DNA from: JALZKA01 sp963721645
GTDB taxonomy: Bacteria; Actinomycetota; Thermoleophilia; Solirubrobacterales; 70-9
Assembly (NCBI GenBank): GCA_963721645.1
Contig: CAVRJK010000001.1
Span: forward strand, 1-64,000
DNA length: 64,000 nt
Direction: 5' to 3'
Below the pieces are notes generated by a model that saw nothing but the letters and a program-made list of their open reading frames with translations, did no database searches and was not told the DNA's origin. Shown piece after piece: positions 10,040-18,104 of the stretch. Numbering within the stretch: position 1 is the first letter of the stretch; every line of letters starts with the position of its first letter. The translations under genes were made by a program, and so were the position numbers.

Positions 10040-11053
10040 TCAGGTCCTCCGCCGCTGCGACGGCCGCCTAACGCGAGCCGCACGGCGTCCCGCCGGAGTG
10101 GCCTCGTCCGCCCCGCTCGCAAACGCGGTCAGCTGGACCATCTCGCCTTGGATCTCGAGGCCCGCGCCCTCGGCGCCGTTGCCCTCGAAGCGCAGGTCCT
10201 GGCCGAGGCCGACGCCCGCGCTTCGCGCCGGGGTGTTGTCGAGGGCGAGGGAGAGGAAGCCCTCCGCCTCGCCGGCGCTGGGTGCACCGGACCCCTTGTG
10301 CTCGATCGCGTCGAGCGCGTAGCCCTGGACAAGCGGTGCGTGAAGGTCTGCGAAGACCGAGGGTCGGCTCACCCAGTCGAGCACTGTGATCTGGCCGTCG
10401 ATCGCGACGAGCGTGCCGGTCTGTTCGTCGTGGAGCGAGATCGCACCGGTCAACTCGCTGAGGCGCCCGCGCCGCGACTCGAACACGTCGTGGATCGCGC
10501 CGGTGTCGGACGCGACGTTGTGGCGCGCCGCCTTCTGGGCGACGTCGCGCCAGACGACGCCCTGGTCGGCCCGTGCCTCCATGCCCATCGAGGCGGCTTC
10601 GCGGACCTGGCGTGCCTTCGAGCGGCGGAGCTCGGGGTAGGCGGCCTGCGGTGCGCGCTGGAAATCCTCGGTGTGGCGGCGGCCGTCCCAGCGTCCCTGC
10701 TCGACGCAGCTCACCGGGATGTGCGTCTTCTGGCCGGCCTGGGCCATGACGCTCACGTCGATCGTGCGGTTCTGCTGAGCGCCCAGGACCTCCTCGCCGT
10801 CGTAGAGGAGGAGTGCGAGCGGAGTGGGGTTGTGGACGACGAGGTCGCGGACGGATGCTCCGCCCTCGAGCTCGGTGATCGTGGCGCCGTGGTTTCGGCC
10901 GTCGGCAAACGATGCGTACTCAAAGCGCGCCTCGGCGCCGAAGATCGGGAAGACGGTGAGGGGGCCGGCGGTGTCGGGCTCGCCGAGCCGGAGCTCGCCG
11001 GTCAGAAGGTCGCGCAGAGCGCCGGTCGCGGGGGAAGGTGATTGAGCATTCAT
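10040..11053 (-). CDS. ARPP-1-like domain protein (DUF6569)
   Basis: 337 residues. The central part has LLLYDGEEVLGAQQNR, a run of hydrophobic strands, and IPVSCVEQGRWDGR, which I recognise as the ARPP-1 (DUF6569) family. These proteins are widespread in actinobacteria, with no firm biochemical role. The C-terminus is Ala/Arg-rich and probably disordered. There is no signal peptide. It faces the DUF3800 gene convergently with a 27-nt gap, and shares orientation with the next two hypotheticals, so a loose transcription unit from 12062 down to 10040 is possible. Confidence 0.65.
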   Translation of the reverse strand: MNAQSPSPATGALRDLLTGELRLGEPDTAGPLTVFPIFGAEARFEYASFADGRNHGATITELEGGASVRDLVVHNPTPLALLLYDGEEVLGAQQNRTIDVSVMAQAGQKTHIPVSCVEQGRWDGRRHTEDFQRAPQAAYPELRRSKARQVREAASMGMEARADQGVVWRDVAQKAARHNVASDTGAIHDVFESRRGRLSELTGAISLHDEQTGTLVAIDGQITVLDWVSRPSVFADLHAPLVQGYALDAIEHKGSGAPSAGEAEGFLSLALDNTPARSAGVGLGQDLRFEGNGAEGAGLEIQGEMVQLTAFASGADEATPAGRRAARVRRPSQRRRT

Positions 11054-11108
11054 GGATGGGGAGTCGCTTTCTGCGCAGCTTCCTGACGGACGCCGGCCAG
11101 CCCGTCTC

Positions 11109-11438
11109 TCAATCGTCTTGCTGGAGCGAGAGAAGCTGGCCCCAGACGTAGCCGTAGGTCTTGGCTCGCTCGTAGCCCTGGCGCTCGCCGACCGCGGACT
11201 TGAAGTTGTCGTAGTCGATCCCGGTCGAGAGCTCGGCCAGCGCGCTCACCCATTGGGCTTCTGAGACGACGGCGCGCCAGCGGTAATCGGCGGTGGCGTC
11301 GGTGAAGACTTCGATGTCGGGGATCTGCTCTTTCAGAGCCTCGATGTCCTCACGGGTTCTCGCGCGGACGAGGAGCTTTGAATCGTCGGTTCGGTGCCGA
11401 ACGACTGAGTAGAAGCCTTGTGTCGTGATGATCCACAT
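11109..11438 (-). CDS. Conserved hypothetical protein (109 aa)
   Basis: A compact protein starting MWIITTQGFYSVVRHR, with LVRARTREDIEALK, a TADYRWRAVV strand and an IDYDNFKSAV helix. This layout recurs across actinobacteria as an uncharacterised family; I know of no assigned function. It is cytoplasmic and has no cysteines. It lies between the ARPP-1-like gene and a zinc-ribbon protein on the same strand. Confidence 0.65.
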   Translation of the reverse strand: MWIITTQGFYSVVRHRTDDSKLLVRARTREDIEALKEQIPDIEVFTDATADYRWRAVVSEAQWVSALAELSTGIDYDNFKSAVGERQGYERAKTYGYVWGQLLSLQQDD

Positions 11439-11477
11439 GTCTCGGGTAGTCGCTTCGGGCGCGCAGTCCTGACGCGC

Positions 11478-12062
11478 CTATCGAGGCTTTGGCTGCGAAA
11501 CGGGATCCGCCTTTACCGCCATCCCGCTGCGCACCGGGTCGCGCCACTCAGCGATTCGCCACTGAGGCAGGTCGCCACCGCAAAGCGGGCAGAAGGTGGG
11601 AAAGCCGTGCTGGCCGTGAACCATCTGCCAGAAGGTGCTGCCGCCGTCAGACCATGCCTGGCCGCACGTCGTGCACTTGACCGAGGCGCGGTCCTCATCG
11701 GAGACCGTCGCCTGGAGCTCGGCGAAGCCCTCCGGATGCCAGAGACGGCGGTAACCGACGCTCGCCGCCCACTCGGCGATCGCGAGCTGGGCCAGGTCAC
11801 GGTTGCGCCCGGCAGCGCGGTAGATGATCGAGAGCTCGTCGCCCGCGCCGCTCTCGTGCGAGCTGAGATCGGCGATCACGGTGCCGGCCTTCTCGCGCGC
11901 CTGAAACCAGCCCGAGGAGGGCCCGTTCACGATCATGCTGGGGAAGAAGGGAACGACCGTGAGCCGCTTCTTGCGGTAGGTCGCGCGGTACTTGGGCTGG
12001 GGCGCCTCGTCGCCGCCGCCAAAGAAGTGCTCGAAGATCTCGTCTGCGTTGAATTCGTCCAC
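11478..12062 (-). CDS. Hypothetical protein with zinc-ribbon cysteines (194 aa)
   Basis: Starts MDEFNADEIFEHFFGG at 12062. The C-terminal half has KCTTCGQAW and, about 30 residues later, FCPLCGGD, two CxxC pairs that could bind one zinc. The N-terminal half is a basic strand-rich segment (YRKKRLTVVPFFPS). No family is recognised. It is transcribed with the two genes downstream. It may bind nucleic acid or protein, but only the zinc-ribbon pattern supports this. Confidence 0.6.
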   Translation of the reverse strand: MDEFNADEIFEHFFGGGDEAPQPKYRATYRKKRLTVVPFFPSMIVNGPSSGWFQAREKAGTVIADLSSHESGAGDELSIIYRAAGRNRDLAQLAIAEWAASVGYRRLWHPEGFAELQATVSDEDRASVKCTTCGQAWSDGGSTFWQMVHGQHGFPTFCPLCGGDLPQWRIAEWRDPVRSGMAVKADPVSQPKPR

Positions 12063-12161
12063 GCTTGATTAGTCGCGGGGCGGCGGCGGATCTGACAGCG
12101 GGACTACGCAACTCATGAACTGAAGGGGCGAGTCAGCCCAGCGCCGGACCTATGAACGTAT

Positions 12162-12464
12162 GTGGTCCTCGCAACGGTGAAAGCCATAGATGGGCGGGTC
12201 GTTGAAGTGCATGAGGAAGCCTGGGAACATGTCACCCGTGGCCACCCAGAACTAGCCGATGCCCTTGACGAAGTGATCGAGACTCTCAAGCACGCTTATG
12301 TCATCGAGGCGGACCCGCGTCCGGGGCGTCAGCGCTACTACATGCGGCTGGTGCCCTCCGGCCGACTGTGGCTGCGTGTTGTCACTGAGTTCGCGGGACC
12401 CCGAGATCGCCTGATCACGGCGTTCGAGCAGGACACTGTCCCAGACGGAAGGTGGCTCAGGTGA
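12162..12464 (+). CDS. Putative toxin, BECR/RelE-like nuclease fold
   Basis: 100 residues from GTG 12162. HEEAWEHVTRGHPEL, IEADPRPGRQRYY and DRLITAFEQD resemble the small barnase-EndoU-ColicinE5/D-RelE-like proteins that act as toxins. A His-rich helix and an RQRYYMR strand would supply active-site residues. It overlaps the next gene, a DUF2283 protein, by 13 nt. DUF2283 proteins are common antitoxin-like partners of such proteins, so a toxin-antitoxin pair is the best reading. The toxin comes first, as in higBA-type pairs. Confidence 0.55.
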   Translation: MVLATVKAIDGRVVEVHEEAWEHVTRGHPELADALDEVIETLKHAYVIEADPRPGRQRYYMRLVPSGRLWLRVVTEFAGPRDRLITAFEQDTVPDGRWLR

Positions 12465-12736
12465 CCGTGACGATCGGCAGCCACGAGTTCGACTGGGTCT
12501 CCTACGACGAGCCTGGAGATGTGCTCTACCTCAGCAAAGGCCCGCCCGAGGAGGCTTGGGACACAATGGCCTCGCCCGAAGGTCACGCTGTCCGACTTGA
12601 CCGCACGGGAGAAGTGATAGCCCTGACGCTGGTCAACGCTCGGTGGCTCCTCGAACGTGATGGCGAGATTACGGTCACAGTGCCAGAGCGACTCACGGCC
12701 CAGTCAGACGCGCTGTCGGCAGCGCTTGCCGGTTAG
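12452..12736 (+). CDS. DUF2283 family protein, putative antitoxin
   Basis: 94 residues. WVSYDEPGDVLYLSKG near residue 14 and a later RLDRTGEVIALTLVNAR match DUF2283, a small beta-rich family. The gene starts inside the last codons of the preceding toxin-like gene, so expression is coupled. The probable job is to neutralise or regulate the upstream protein; this is inferred from the pairing. Confidence 0.65.
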   Translation: MAQVTVTIGSHEFDWVSYDEPGDVLYLSKGPPEEAWDTMASPEGHAVRLDRTGEVIALTLVNARWLLERDGEITVTVPERLTAQSDALSAALAG

Positions 12737-12788
12737 CCCACTCGGCTGTAGCTCGGCGAGCCAAGTCCGGGCACCGCAGGGCCTCACT

Positions 12789-13352
12789 TCAGATGACCGC
12801 GTGAAGCCGCCGGCCCATCGCCGCTTGGCTCGAGCCGAACATCTCGCACAGTTCCTTGAAGTCCCGGGTCGTGTTGCGGTAGTGGTGGTCGAGAAGCCCG
12901 GCCGGCATGCAGAGCGCAGCAGCGAACACGTTCGCCTCCTCCTCGTTCGCCGGCAGCGGCGGACGCCCTGCCCGCTCGCGCTCCCGTGCCGCCTCGTCGG
13001 CAACGACAACAGCGCGCCGGCAAAACAGCGAGTGCTGCCCCGGCTTGTGGAGGACCCAATGCCCGAGCTCGTGCGCGATCGTGAAGCGCTTGCGCCCCGG
13101 CCACTGGCGAGCCTCGCCGGCGTTACACCAGATCTGCTTTCGGTCGACCAGGAGAAGCCCCGACAGGCTTTGGCCCTCGTCGAGCGGCGGACAGCCGGGC
13201 GCCCTGGTCATGTCGTCGACCTCCATCACGTGGAGGCCGTAACAGGAGTCGACGATGTCGTCGACGGGGACCGGCAGCGACTTGCCGTCCCACACGTACT
13301 CGGGCACGGTGGAGAGCACTGCCTCGGCCCGGGTTTCGATCCAATCGCTCAC
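12789..13352 (-). CDS. ImmA/IrrE family metallopeptidase
   Basis: 187 residues with the zinc site HELGH at residues 94-98 and a downstream EEEANVFAAALCMP helix giving the third ligand, the hallmark of the M78 (ImmA/IrrE) peptidases. These cut a partner repressor or regulator to switch on genes after DNA damage or other stress. It is the last gene of a four-gene unit with a sigma factor and a HTH protein, so the HTH protein or sigma factor is the likely substrate. The C-terminal LCEMFGSSQAAMGRRL is the usual helical tail. Confidence 0.85.
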   Translation of the reverse strand: MSDWIETRAEAVLSTVPEYVWDGKSLPVPVDDIVDSCYGLHVMEVDDMTRAPGCPPLDEGQSLSGLLLVDRKQIWCNAGEARQWPGRKRFTIAHELGHWVLHKPGQHSLFCRRAVVVADEAARERERAGRPPLPANEEEANVFAAALCMPAGLLDHHYRNTTRDFKELCEMFGSSQAAMGRRLHAVI

Positions 13353-13371
13353 GCCCGCGATCCTAAACCGC

Positions 13372-13617
13372 CTACCGGCAGGGCTCCAGCGGTTCGAGGT
13401 CCAATCGCCGGCTGAGCTCGGCCCAGCGCCTGAGCGTCTCTAGCGATTCGGGCGTTCCGGGCCTTCTGCGGCGCCTCGCCAGTGCTGCTTCGAGTCGGAT
13501 CCGGCCACCGTGATCGGCAACGAGGTGACTCGCGATCAGGTCTGCGAGTTCCCAGTCGGATTCGCGGAGCGCGAACGTAAAGAGGGTGAATGGGCTGGGT
13601 CCTGACGCTGAGGCCAT
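13372..13617 (-). CDS. Small hypothetical protein (81 aa)
   Basis: Reads MASASGPSPFTLFTFALRES then helical text (DWELADLIASHLVADHGG) and a basic helix with RRRRRPG. It fits between the HTH regulator and the metallopeptidase, 19 nt before the latter and 44 nt after the former, on the same strand. No family is recognised. Codon use looks coding (no gaps, G/C third positions). Confidence 0.5.
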   Translation of the reverse strand: MASASGPSPFTLFTFALRESDWELADLIASHLVADHGGRIRLEAALARRRRRPGTPESLETLRRWAELSRRLDLEPLEPCR

Positions 13618-13661
13618 GTATTTGGGGAGTCGGTCGCGCTTGCGCGGCCTGACGCGTGAAT

Positions 13662-14333
13662 TCAGTCGCCCGCGCCGGGTCCGCCAGTGAAGAGATCGTC
13701 CACGCGCTCTGCGTCGGGATCTCCTGGCGAGGCCATGTCGCCGGCGGCGGGCATAGACATGTCGGCGATCGCGAGGTCTTCGGTGATGATGGCCTTGCGG
13801 GCAAACGAGACCCGGACGTCCGGCCCACCCGGCTTTGTCGCAGCCGCGCCGGCGGCCCGTAGCCGCTCACGCGTCTCGCCGAGCACTCCGCCCAGCGCGT
13901 CCAAGACCTTGTTCGACACACCCTCGGCTGCGAGCTCTCCGGTTTCCATCTCGTGGTAGTAGGCGGCGACCCGCTCGGCTTGAGCGCCGACCCCGAGGGC
14001 TTCGGCCAGGCGTTCGACCACCTCCCGGCGCTTGAGGCTCGCCTTGTTCCGAAGCGCGGGCAGGAGCTCCTGCCAACCGGCGACCTCCGGGGCCAACTCC
14101 CAGTCGTTCCACTCAGACGCGACTTGGTTAGTCACGCGCTCTGCGCCCGAGCCTGTGAATGCGGTCGCATCCCACGATCGGCCTGGGCTTCGTGCCAGGT
14201 AGGCGTCGATCAGCGCCAAAAGCTCGGCGCGATCGGTCCCCTCGAGCCTGGCGAGGAAGTCCGACGGATCGGCCGCGCCGCCCGAGCGGTGAGATTCTCG
14301 GTACTCGCTGAAGAGTTTGTCGACGTCGGTCAT
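13662..14333 (-). CDS. HTH (XRE-like) regulator in sigma/ImmA operon
   Basis: 223 residues. The middle (about 95-150) reads LRNKASLKRREVVERLAEAL followed by AYYHEMETGEL, which looks like a divergent XRE helix-turn-helix. The N-terminus is acidic and the C-terminus is disordered (SMPAAGDMASPGDPDAERVD). It starts one base after the stop of the sigma-factor gene, so the two are translationally coupled. In ImmR/ImmA-type pairs the HTH protein is the repressor cut by the peptidase. Here it could equally be an anti-sigma-like partner. Confidence 0.6.
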   Translation of the reverse strand: MTDVDKLFSEYRESHRSGGAADPSDFLARLEGTDRAELLALIDAYLARSPGRSWDATAFTGSGAERVTNQVASEWNDWELAPEVAGWQELLPALRNKASLKRREVVERLAEALGVGAQAERVAAYYHEMETGELAAEGVSNKVLDALGGVLGETRERLRAAGAAATKPGGPDVRVSFARKAIITEDLAIADMSMPAAGDMASPGDPDAERVDDLFTGGPGAGD

Positions 14334-14334
14334 T

Positions 14335-14973
14335 TCAAGGTAGTTCGAGATCCGAGCGCAGGTCCTTGCGGAACCGGCTCGCGATCTTGTGCACGTTCTG
14401 GTCGCTCATGGGAGTCGAGAGCTCAGGGAACTCATTGTTGACCTTCTCGGCAGTCTCGCTTGCGTCGTATCCGTCGAGGACAAAGAGGTCCACCACGAGC
14501 TTGTGGTGGGGAGCGAGCGCTTCGTAGCGCTCACGCGCCAGCTCCTGGACCTCGAACTCGCCGGTCCGGTCACCGACGGTAGCGGCATCGGGGCGCCACT
14601 GATCATCGGCTTCCGAGTCTTCGGGAAGCTGATCGGTGCGCTCGTGCTTCCGGTAGAAGTCGGCGACCTTGTTGGCGAAGATTCGGTTGACGAGCGAGAC
14701 GGCCTCGCCGAAGTGCTCACCGCGGAACGCGGCCTTGAAGACGCCTTCGATCACCCGGGCGGCGAGGTCTTCCGTGTCGGCTCCGACGGGCAGCTTGCCC
14801 TTCGCACGCCAGACGAGGTCGTCGTAGCGGCGGTAGGCGAAGATCGCGAGCCCGAGCTTTGCCGCCCTCCCGTTCTCGGCGTGACGGGCTGCGATCACGT
14901 AGGCGATCAGCTCCTCGTCGGGCAGCTTGTCCAGCTCGTGATCGTCTTTCTCCCTAAAGCTCAACTTGGACAT
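14335..14973 (-). CDS. Sigma-70-like (ECF-type) factor
   Basis: 212 residues from the ATG at 14973. I prefer it to the upstream in-frame ATG because the extra 29 residues are Arg/Pro-rich and unlike coding sequence. Residues 70-120 (RVIEGVFKAAFRG, LVNRIFANKVADFYRKHER) fit sigma region 2. Residues 150-205 (ALAPHHKLVVDLFVLDGYDA, VHKIASRFRKDL) fit region 4 with its HTH. It is the promoter-proximal gene of the four-gene minus-strand unit with the HTH protein, small protein and ImmA/IrrE peptidase. It probably directs polymerase to this operon and others on a signal read by the peptidase. Confidence 0.7.
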   Translation of the reverse strand: MSKLSFREKDDHELDKLPDEELIAYVIAARHAENGRAAKLGLAIFAYRRYDDLVWRAKGKLPVGADTEDLAARVIEGVFKAAFRGEHFGEAVSLVNRIFANKVADFYRKHERTDQLPEDSEADDQWRPDAATVGDRTGEFEVQELARERYEALAPHHKLVVDLFVLDGYDASETAEKVNNEFPELSTPMSDQNVHKIASRFRKDLRSDLELP

Positions 14974-15289
14974 TCCCCGAGGACATAAGGCATAAGTCGC
15001 GGGCCGCGCCGATTCCTGACACGCCCGCCGCGGATTCTCCTTGGTCCGCGATTCCACCATAACCCGAGTCGTCGGATCTCTCCGTTCCTGACAGCGGAAG
15101 CTGCGTCAGCTTTCGCCGACGGGCGCGACTCCCACCGCATGTCACTTCCAGGCCGCTCCCGAACCATCCGTGTCGAACCGCTCCGCACCCCGCAACGCCC
15201 CGAGCCCGTACGTCGCGAGACGCCGGCCAAGCCGGCACCCGCCGAGCCAGCCCGCAAGCCGGGAAAGCAACCGGCATGAGGCGGCCCAG

Positions 15290-15835
15290 GTGACGAGGAA
15301 GCGCGAGATCATCGAGCCGCCGCTTTACGCAGGCTCGGTTCAGGGCATCCGCACCTGGCGGATGGTTCCCGACACCCGCTCGGAAGGGTTGCTGCTTGCC
15401 GCCCTGGCTCAAAACGTCGTCTGGACACCCGGCGAGCCGGTGCGAGCCATCTGCCTGGCGGCAGTCCACAGCCGCGGGCACATCTCGCCCGCCCCTGACT
15501 GCAGCTGCGGCATCTACGCGCACCACCCAAGTGGGCGGCAGTCTGTCTTGACCCTCGAGCGAGTGCTCGCGTCGGACAGCAACAGAATCGCCGGGGTGGT
15601 TTCTGCCTGGGGCCACATCGAGGTTCACCTCGACGGCTTTCGTGCCGAGAAGGCAGTGCCCGATTCGTTCCTCTACCGCTCACTGAGCGCAAGGGCGTAC
15701 GCGTTGGATCTCGCCTCGCTCTACGGCGCCAAGGCCGTACACGTGCCCGACCTGCCGGCGCTTCGCGCCTTCTGCCGCACGCTGAGTGGCATCCCGCCAA
15801 GCCAGGTCAGCGATCACATCATCAGCCGGGCTTGA
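15290..15835 (+). CDS. Conserved hypothetical protein (181 aa)
   Basis: Read from GTG 15290, which has GAGG eight bases upstream; a longer start is possible but gives Pro/Arg-rich text. The protein has RSEGLLLAALAQNVVW, APDCSCGIYAHH (a CxC pair) and VVSAWGHIEVHLDGFRAEKA. This combination is a recurring actinobacterial family without known function. It overlaps or abuts the HIRAN gene downstream, suggesting one transcription unit of three genes. Confidence 0.55.
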   Translation: MTRKREIIEPPLYAGSVQGIRTWRMVPDTRSEGLLLAALAQNVVWTPGEPVRAICLAAVHSRGHISPAPDCSCGIYAHHPSGRQSVLTLERVLASDSNRIAGVVSAWGHIEVHLDGFRAEKAVPDSFLYRSLSARAYALDLASLYGAKAVHVPDLPALRAFCRTLSGIPPSQVSDHIISRA

Positions 15836-16337
15836 GATCGAGCTCGCCCCGAGCTCCTCGACCTTCCTCACCTCCTCAGGCGAGTGCGTGGCCCAGTCCG
15901 GGTTCGCGCCCGACGACGACTCCGAGCTTCAGGACGAATCGTTTGCGAGGCGTATCCCGGGCCTGGCGATCCTCAGCGTCGCCGGCGTGAGTTTTCGCTC
16001 CGAGGCCCTCCAGCGCCCGGAGTTCATGCCCGGCCAGCGGGTCCAGCTCATCCCGGAGCCTGAGAACGAGCACGATCCATACGCGGTCGGCGTGTGGGAT
16101 GCGTCTGGGGAGATCCAGGTCGGCTACGTCCCGCGGCGCGAGGCTCGCCGGATCCGCCACGCCCTGAAGAGGGACAAGGTGAAGCTCGCGGTAGTGCTTT
16201 CTCAGTTCCGCGGGATGACGACCGGCGCCAGATCGGGGCTGTCCATCCTCACTTCACCGACCGACCGGGTCAGCTTCGGCGACCTTGAACACGGGCGCCT
16301 GACCGCCGATGACTTCGAAGAGAACATCCCGTTTTGA
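15786..16337 (+). CDS. HIRAN-domain protein
   Basis: Up to 183 residues. LAILSVAGVSFRSEAL, PGQRVQLIPEPENEHDPYAV and IQVGYVPRREARRI are the core of a HIRAN domain, which binds DNA ends in larger helicases and nucleases. Here it stands almost alone. The start is uncertain: the GTG at 15786 lies inside the previous gene, and a GTG at 15888 would give a 149-residue protein that still holds the whole domain. The stop overlaps the TTG start of the next gene. A role in DNA repair or defence is inferred from the domain only. Confidence 0.7.
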   Translation: MASRQARSAITSSAGLEIELAPSSSTFLTSSGECVAQSGFAPDDDSELQDESFARRIPGLAILSVAGVSFRSEALQRPEFMPGQRVQLIPEPENEHDPYAVGVWDASGEIQVGYVPRREARRIRHALKRDKVKLAVVLSQFRGMTTGARSGLSILTSPTDRVSFGDLEHGRLTADDFEENIPF

Positions 16338-16819
16338 GAGGGCCACCCCGGACACCGCGAGAACTCAAGGGCACCTCGTGGTCGATCAGGGTCGAGCCAG
16401 TTGACCTGCCCGTGCGGGAGTCATCCGCACCACGCGATGGAGAGGCTCGTGCATACACACCCGGAACTTCGCTCGACGAGATCCGCTTCGCCGCGAGCAG
16501 GGTGCTCGACTCTGACGGCAGCTTTGCGATCCTGGCTTCGACCGAAGACGGCTCGCGCTACGCGCAGTTCATGGAGGCCGACGGCGGCGTCCTGGTTGAG
16601 ATCGCAGACCCCACATACAACGACGAGGCGCCACTCACCGACGAGCAGCTTGCCGCGGTTGCCGATCTCGGCTTCGACAAGCGTGACGTCAACTTCGGCC
16701 GCGACTTCGCTCCTGGCGTGCACGACGCGGACAGCCTCGCGGCGCTGCTCGTCGAGTGCTTCGAGAAGGCTTTTGGCATCACGGACATGACGACAGTCGA
16801 AGTCAGCGTCGACGCCTGA
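16334..16819 (+). CDS. Hypothetical protein (161 aa)
   Basis: Starts at TTG 16334, overlapping the HIRAN stop. The text FAILASTEDGSRYAQFMEA, then DLGFDKRDVNFGRDF and LVECFEKAFGI, has the strand-helix pattern of small actinobacterial TY-Chap-like chaperone domains, but this match is weak. The first 40 residues are Pro/Arg-rich and an internal start is possible. It converges with the hydrolase gene six bases beyond. Confidence 0.5.
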   Translation: MRGPPRTPRELKGTSWSIRVEPVDLPVRESSAPRDGEARAYTPGTSLDEIRFAASRVLDSDGSFAILASTEDGSRYAQFMEADGGVLVEIADPTYNDEAPLTDEQLAAVADLGFDKRDVNFGRDFAPGVHDADSLAALLVECFEKAFGITDMTTVEVSVDA

Positions 16820-16825
16820 GCCCGC

Positions 16826-17696
16826 CTAGAGAACGGTCCGCGCCAGGAACTCGGCCTGATCCGCCGCGATCTCCGCAGGCGCGATCGCCGTAGAACGGCT
16901 CGAAGTGATCGACGGGGTAGGTGTGGAGTTCTCCTTGCGGCGCCCGCTCCGCGAGCTTGCGGACCGCGTTGGGCGAGACGCTGATGTCGCGCTCGCCGAG
17001 CCCGACCCAAACCGGCATCGTGAGCTTTCGCGCCTTGGTCACAGGGCGGTGGGTGGCGACGCCGAGAAAGAGGCCGGGGCCGATCTCGTTCTTCCAGGGC
17101 GACCCTTCGGGGACCGCATTCATGAATCCCTCGTACTCGCCGGCGAATGTCATTGCGCCCTTCCCGCCTTCGGGTGCGGTGACCGGAATCCGGACCTCCC
17201 GGCCCGCGACGTCCGCGACGGCCCTCGGAATGATCCACGACGAGAGGCGCGGTGACACCTTCATGACCCGGGCGGCCCCGTCAATGAACGGGCAGAGTGC
17301 GATGAGGGCCGCGATGCGCTGGTCCTTTGAGGCGACGTTGACGATGTGGCCACCGGCCATCGAGAACGCCCAGAGGACGATCCGCTCGGGATCGATGCCG
17401 GCCTGGCGGCGAGCAAACGCGATCGCCGAGCGCCAGTCCTCGCGCTGTTCAGGAAAGCGGAAACGCTGCGGCGTTGAGGTCGTCGAGTCCCCCAGGTGGC
17501 GATGGTCGAAGACGAGCACCGCGGCACCGGCTTTTACGAATGCCTCGGCGTACTGCTCCAGCCCGTCGTGGCGGGTGAGCGAGAACCCGTGCGCCATGAC
17601 CACGCACGGCACCGGGCCGTCGGTCTCGGCGGGACGGTAGAGCCAAGCCGCGCAGCGATCGGCGCCCGACGCGAAGGTCTCCTCAGTCCGTTCCAT
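16826..17696 (-). CDS. Alpha/beta hydrolase, frameshift at the 3' end
   Basis: About 290 residues. Landmarks are VMAHGFSLTRHDGL (oxyanion region), VFDHRHLGDS, the nucleophile elbow WAFSMAGGH (Ser), GLGERDIS (acid) and VDHFEPFYG (His). It resembles cytoplasmic esterases or dienelactone-hydrolase-like enzymes; the substrate is unknown. As written the frame runs on into Arg/Gly-rich text and ends at 16803 inside the convergent neighbour. Shifting by one base near 16885 gives APAEIAADQAEFLARTVL and a TAG at 16826-16828, which is clearly the natural end. Confidence 0.75.
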
Positions 17697-17850
17697 GCCG
17701 CGACCCTATACGCGCCGCTGCGCCTCTGACTCTGATGCGGCGCAGCTCCGATCCAAAGTTGGCGCAGTTTGTCTCCCACGGCTGAACTCGATCGGGGCAG
17801 GCTGCCTTGGATGGATGACTCGCCCTCGGCAACGCGCCCGCCCGTCTAGA

Positions 17851-17862
17851 TATGCTGGCATA
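17851..17862 (+). promoter_or_regulatory. Palindromic operator before vapB
   Basis: TATGCTGGCATA is a perfect 12-bp palindrome ending two bases before the ATG of the ribbon-helix-helix antitoxin gene. Such antitoxins bind palindromes over their own promoter, so this is the likely autoregulatory site. No Shine-Dalgarno sequence fits between it and the start, so the mRNA may be leaderless. Confidence 0.5.
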
Positions 17863-17864
17863 CC

Positions 17865-18104
17865 ATGAAGCGCACGACAGTAAAGATCCCGGACGAGCTG
17901 GACGCGAAGCTCAGGCACGAGGCGGAGCGCCTGGGGATGACGGTCTCCGAGGTCGTGCGGCAGGGGATCGAGATGCGAGTCGATGGTTTGCGGCGGCCGA
18001 TTCTGCGCTCGTTGGCCGGATCCTTCCGAAGCGAGACTGGCGACCTCTCCCGCCGCATCGACGAGATCATTCAAGAAGACATCGAGGCGGGCCGGTTCCC
18101 CTAA
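17865..18104 (+). CDS. vapB: VapB-like ribbon-helix-helix antitoxin
   Basis: 79 residues. MKRTTVKIPDELDAKLRHEA followed by GMTVSEVVRQGIEM is a standard ribbon-helix-helix DNA-binding domain of the CopG/VapB type. The tail (ETGDLSRRIDEIIQEDIEAG) would wrap the toxin. It is followed at once by the PIN-domain toxin gene. Autoregulation through the palindrome at 17851-17862 is likely. Confidence 0.85.
   Translation: MKRTTVKIPDELDAKLRHEAERLGMTVSEVVRQGIEMRVDGLRRPILRSLAGSFRSETGDLSRRIDEIIQEDIEAGRFP

Noticed and set aside
14974..15060. Upstream extension of the sigma-factor gene
   Set aside because: Adds 29 residues of Arg/Pro-rich text; the ATG at 14973 gives a normal start.
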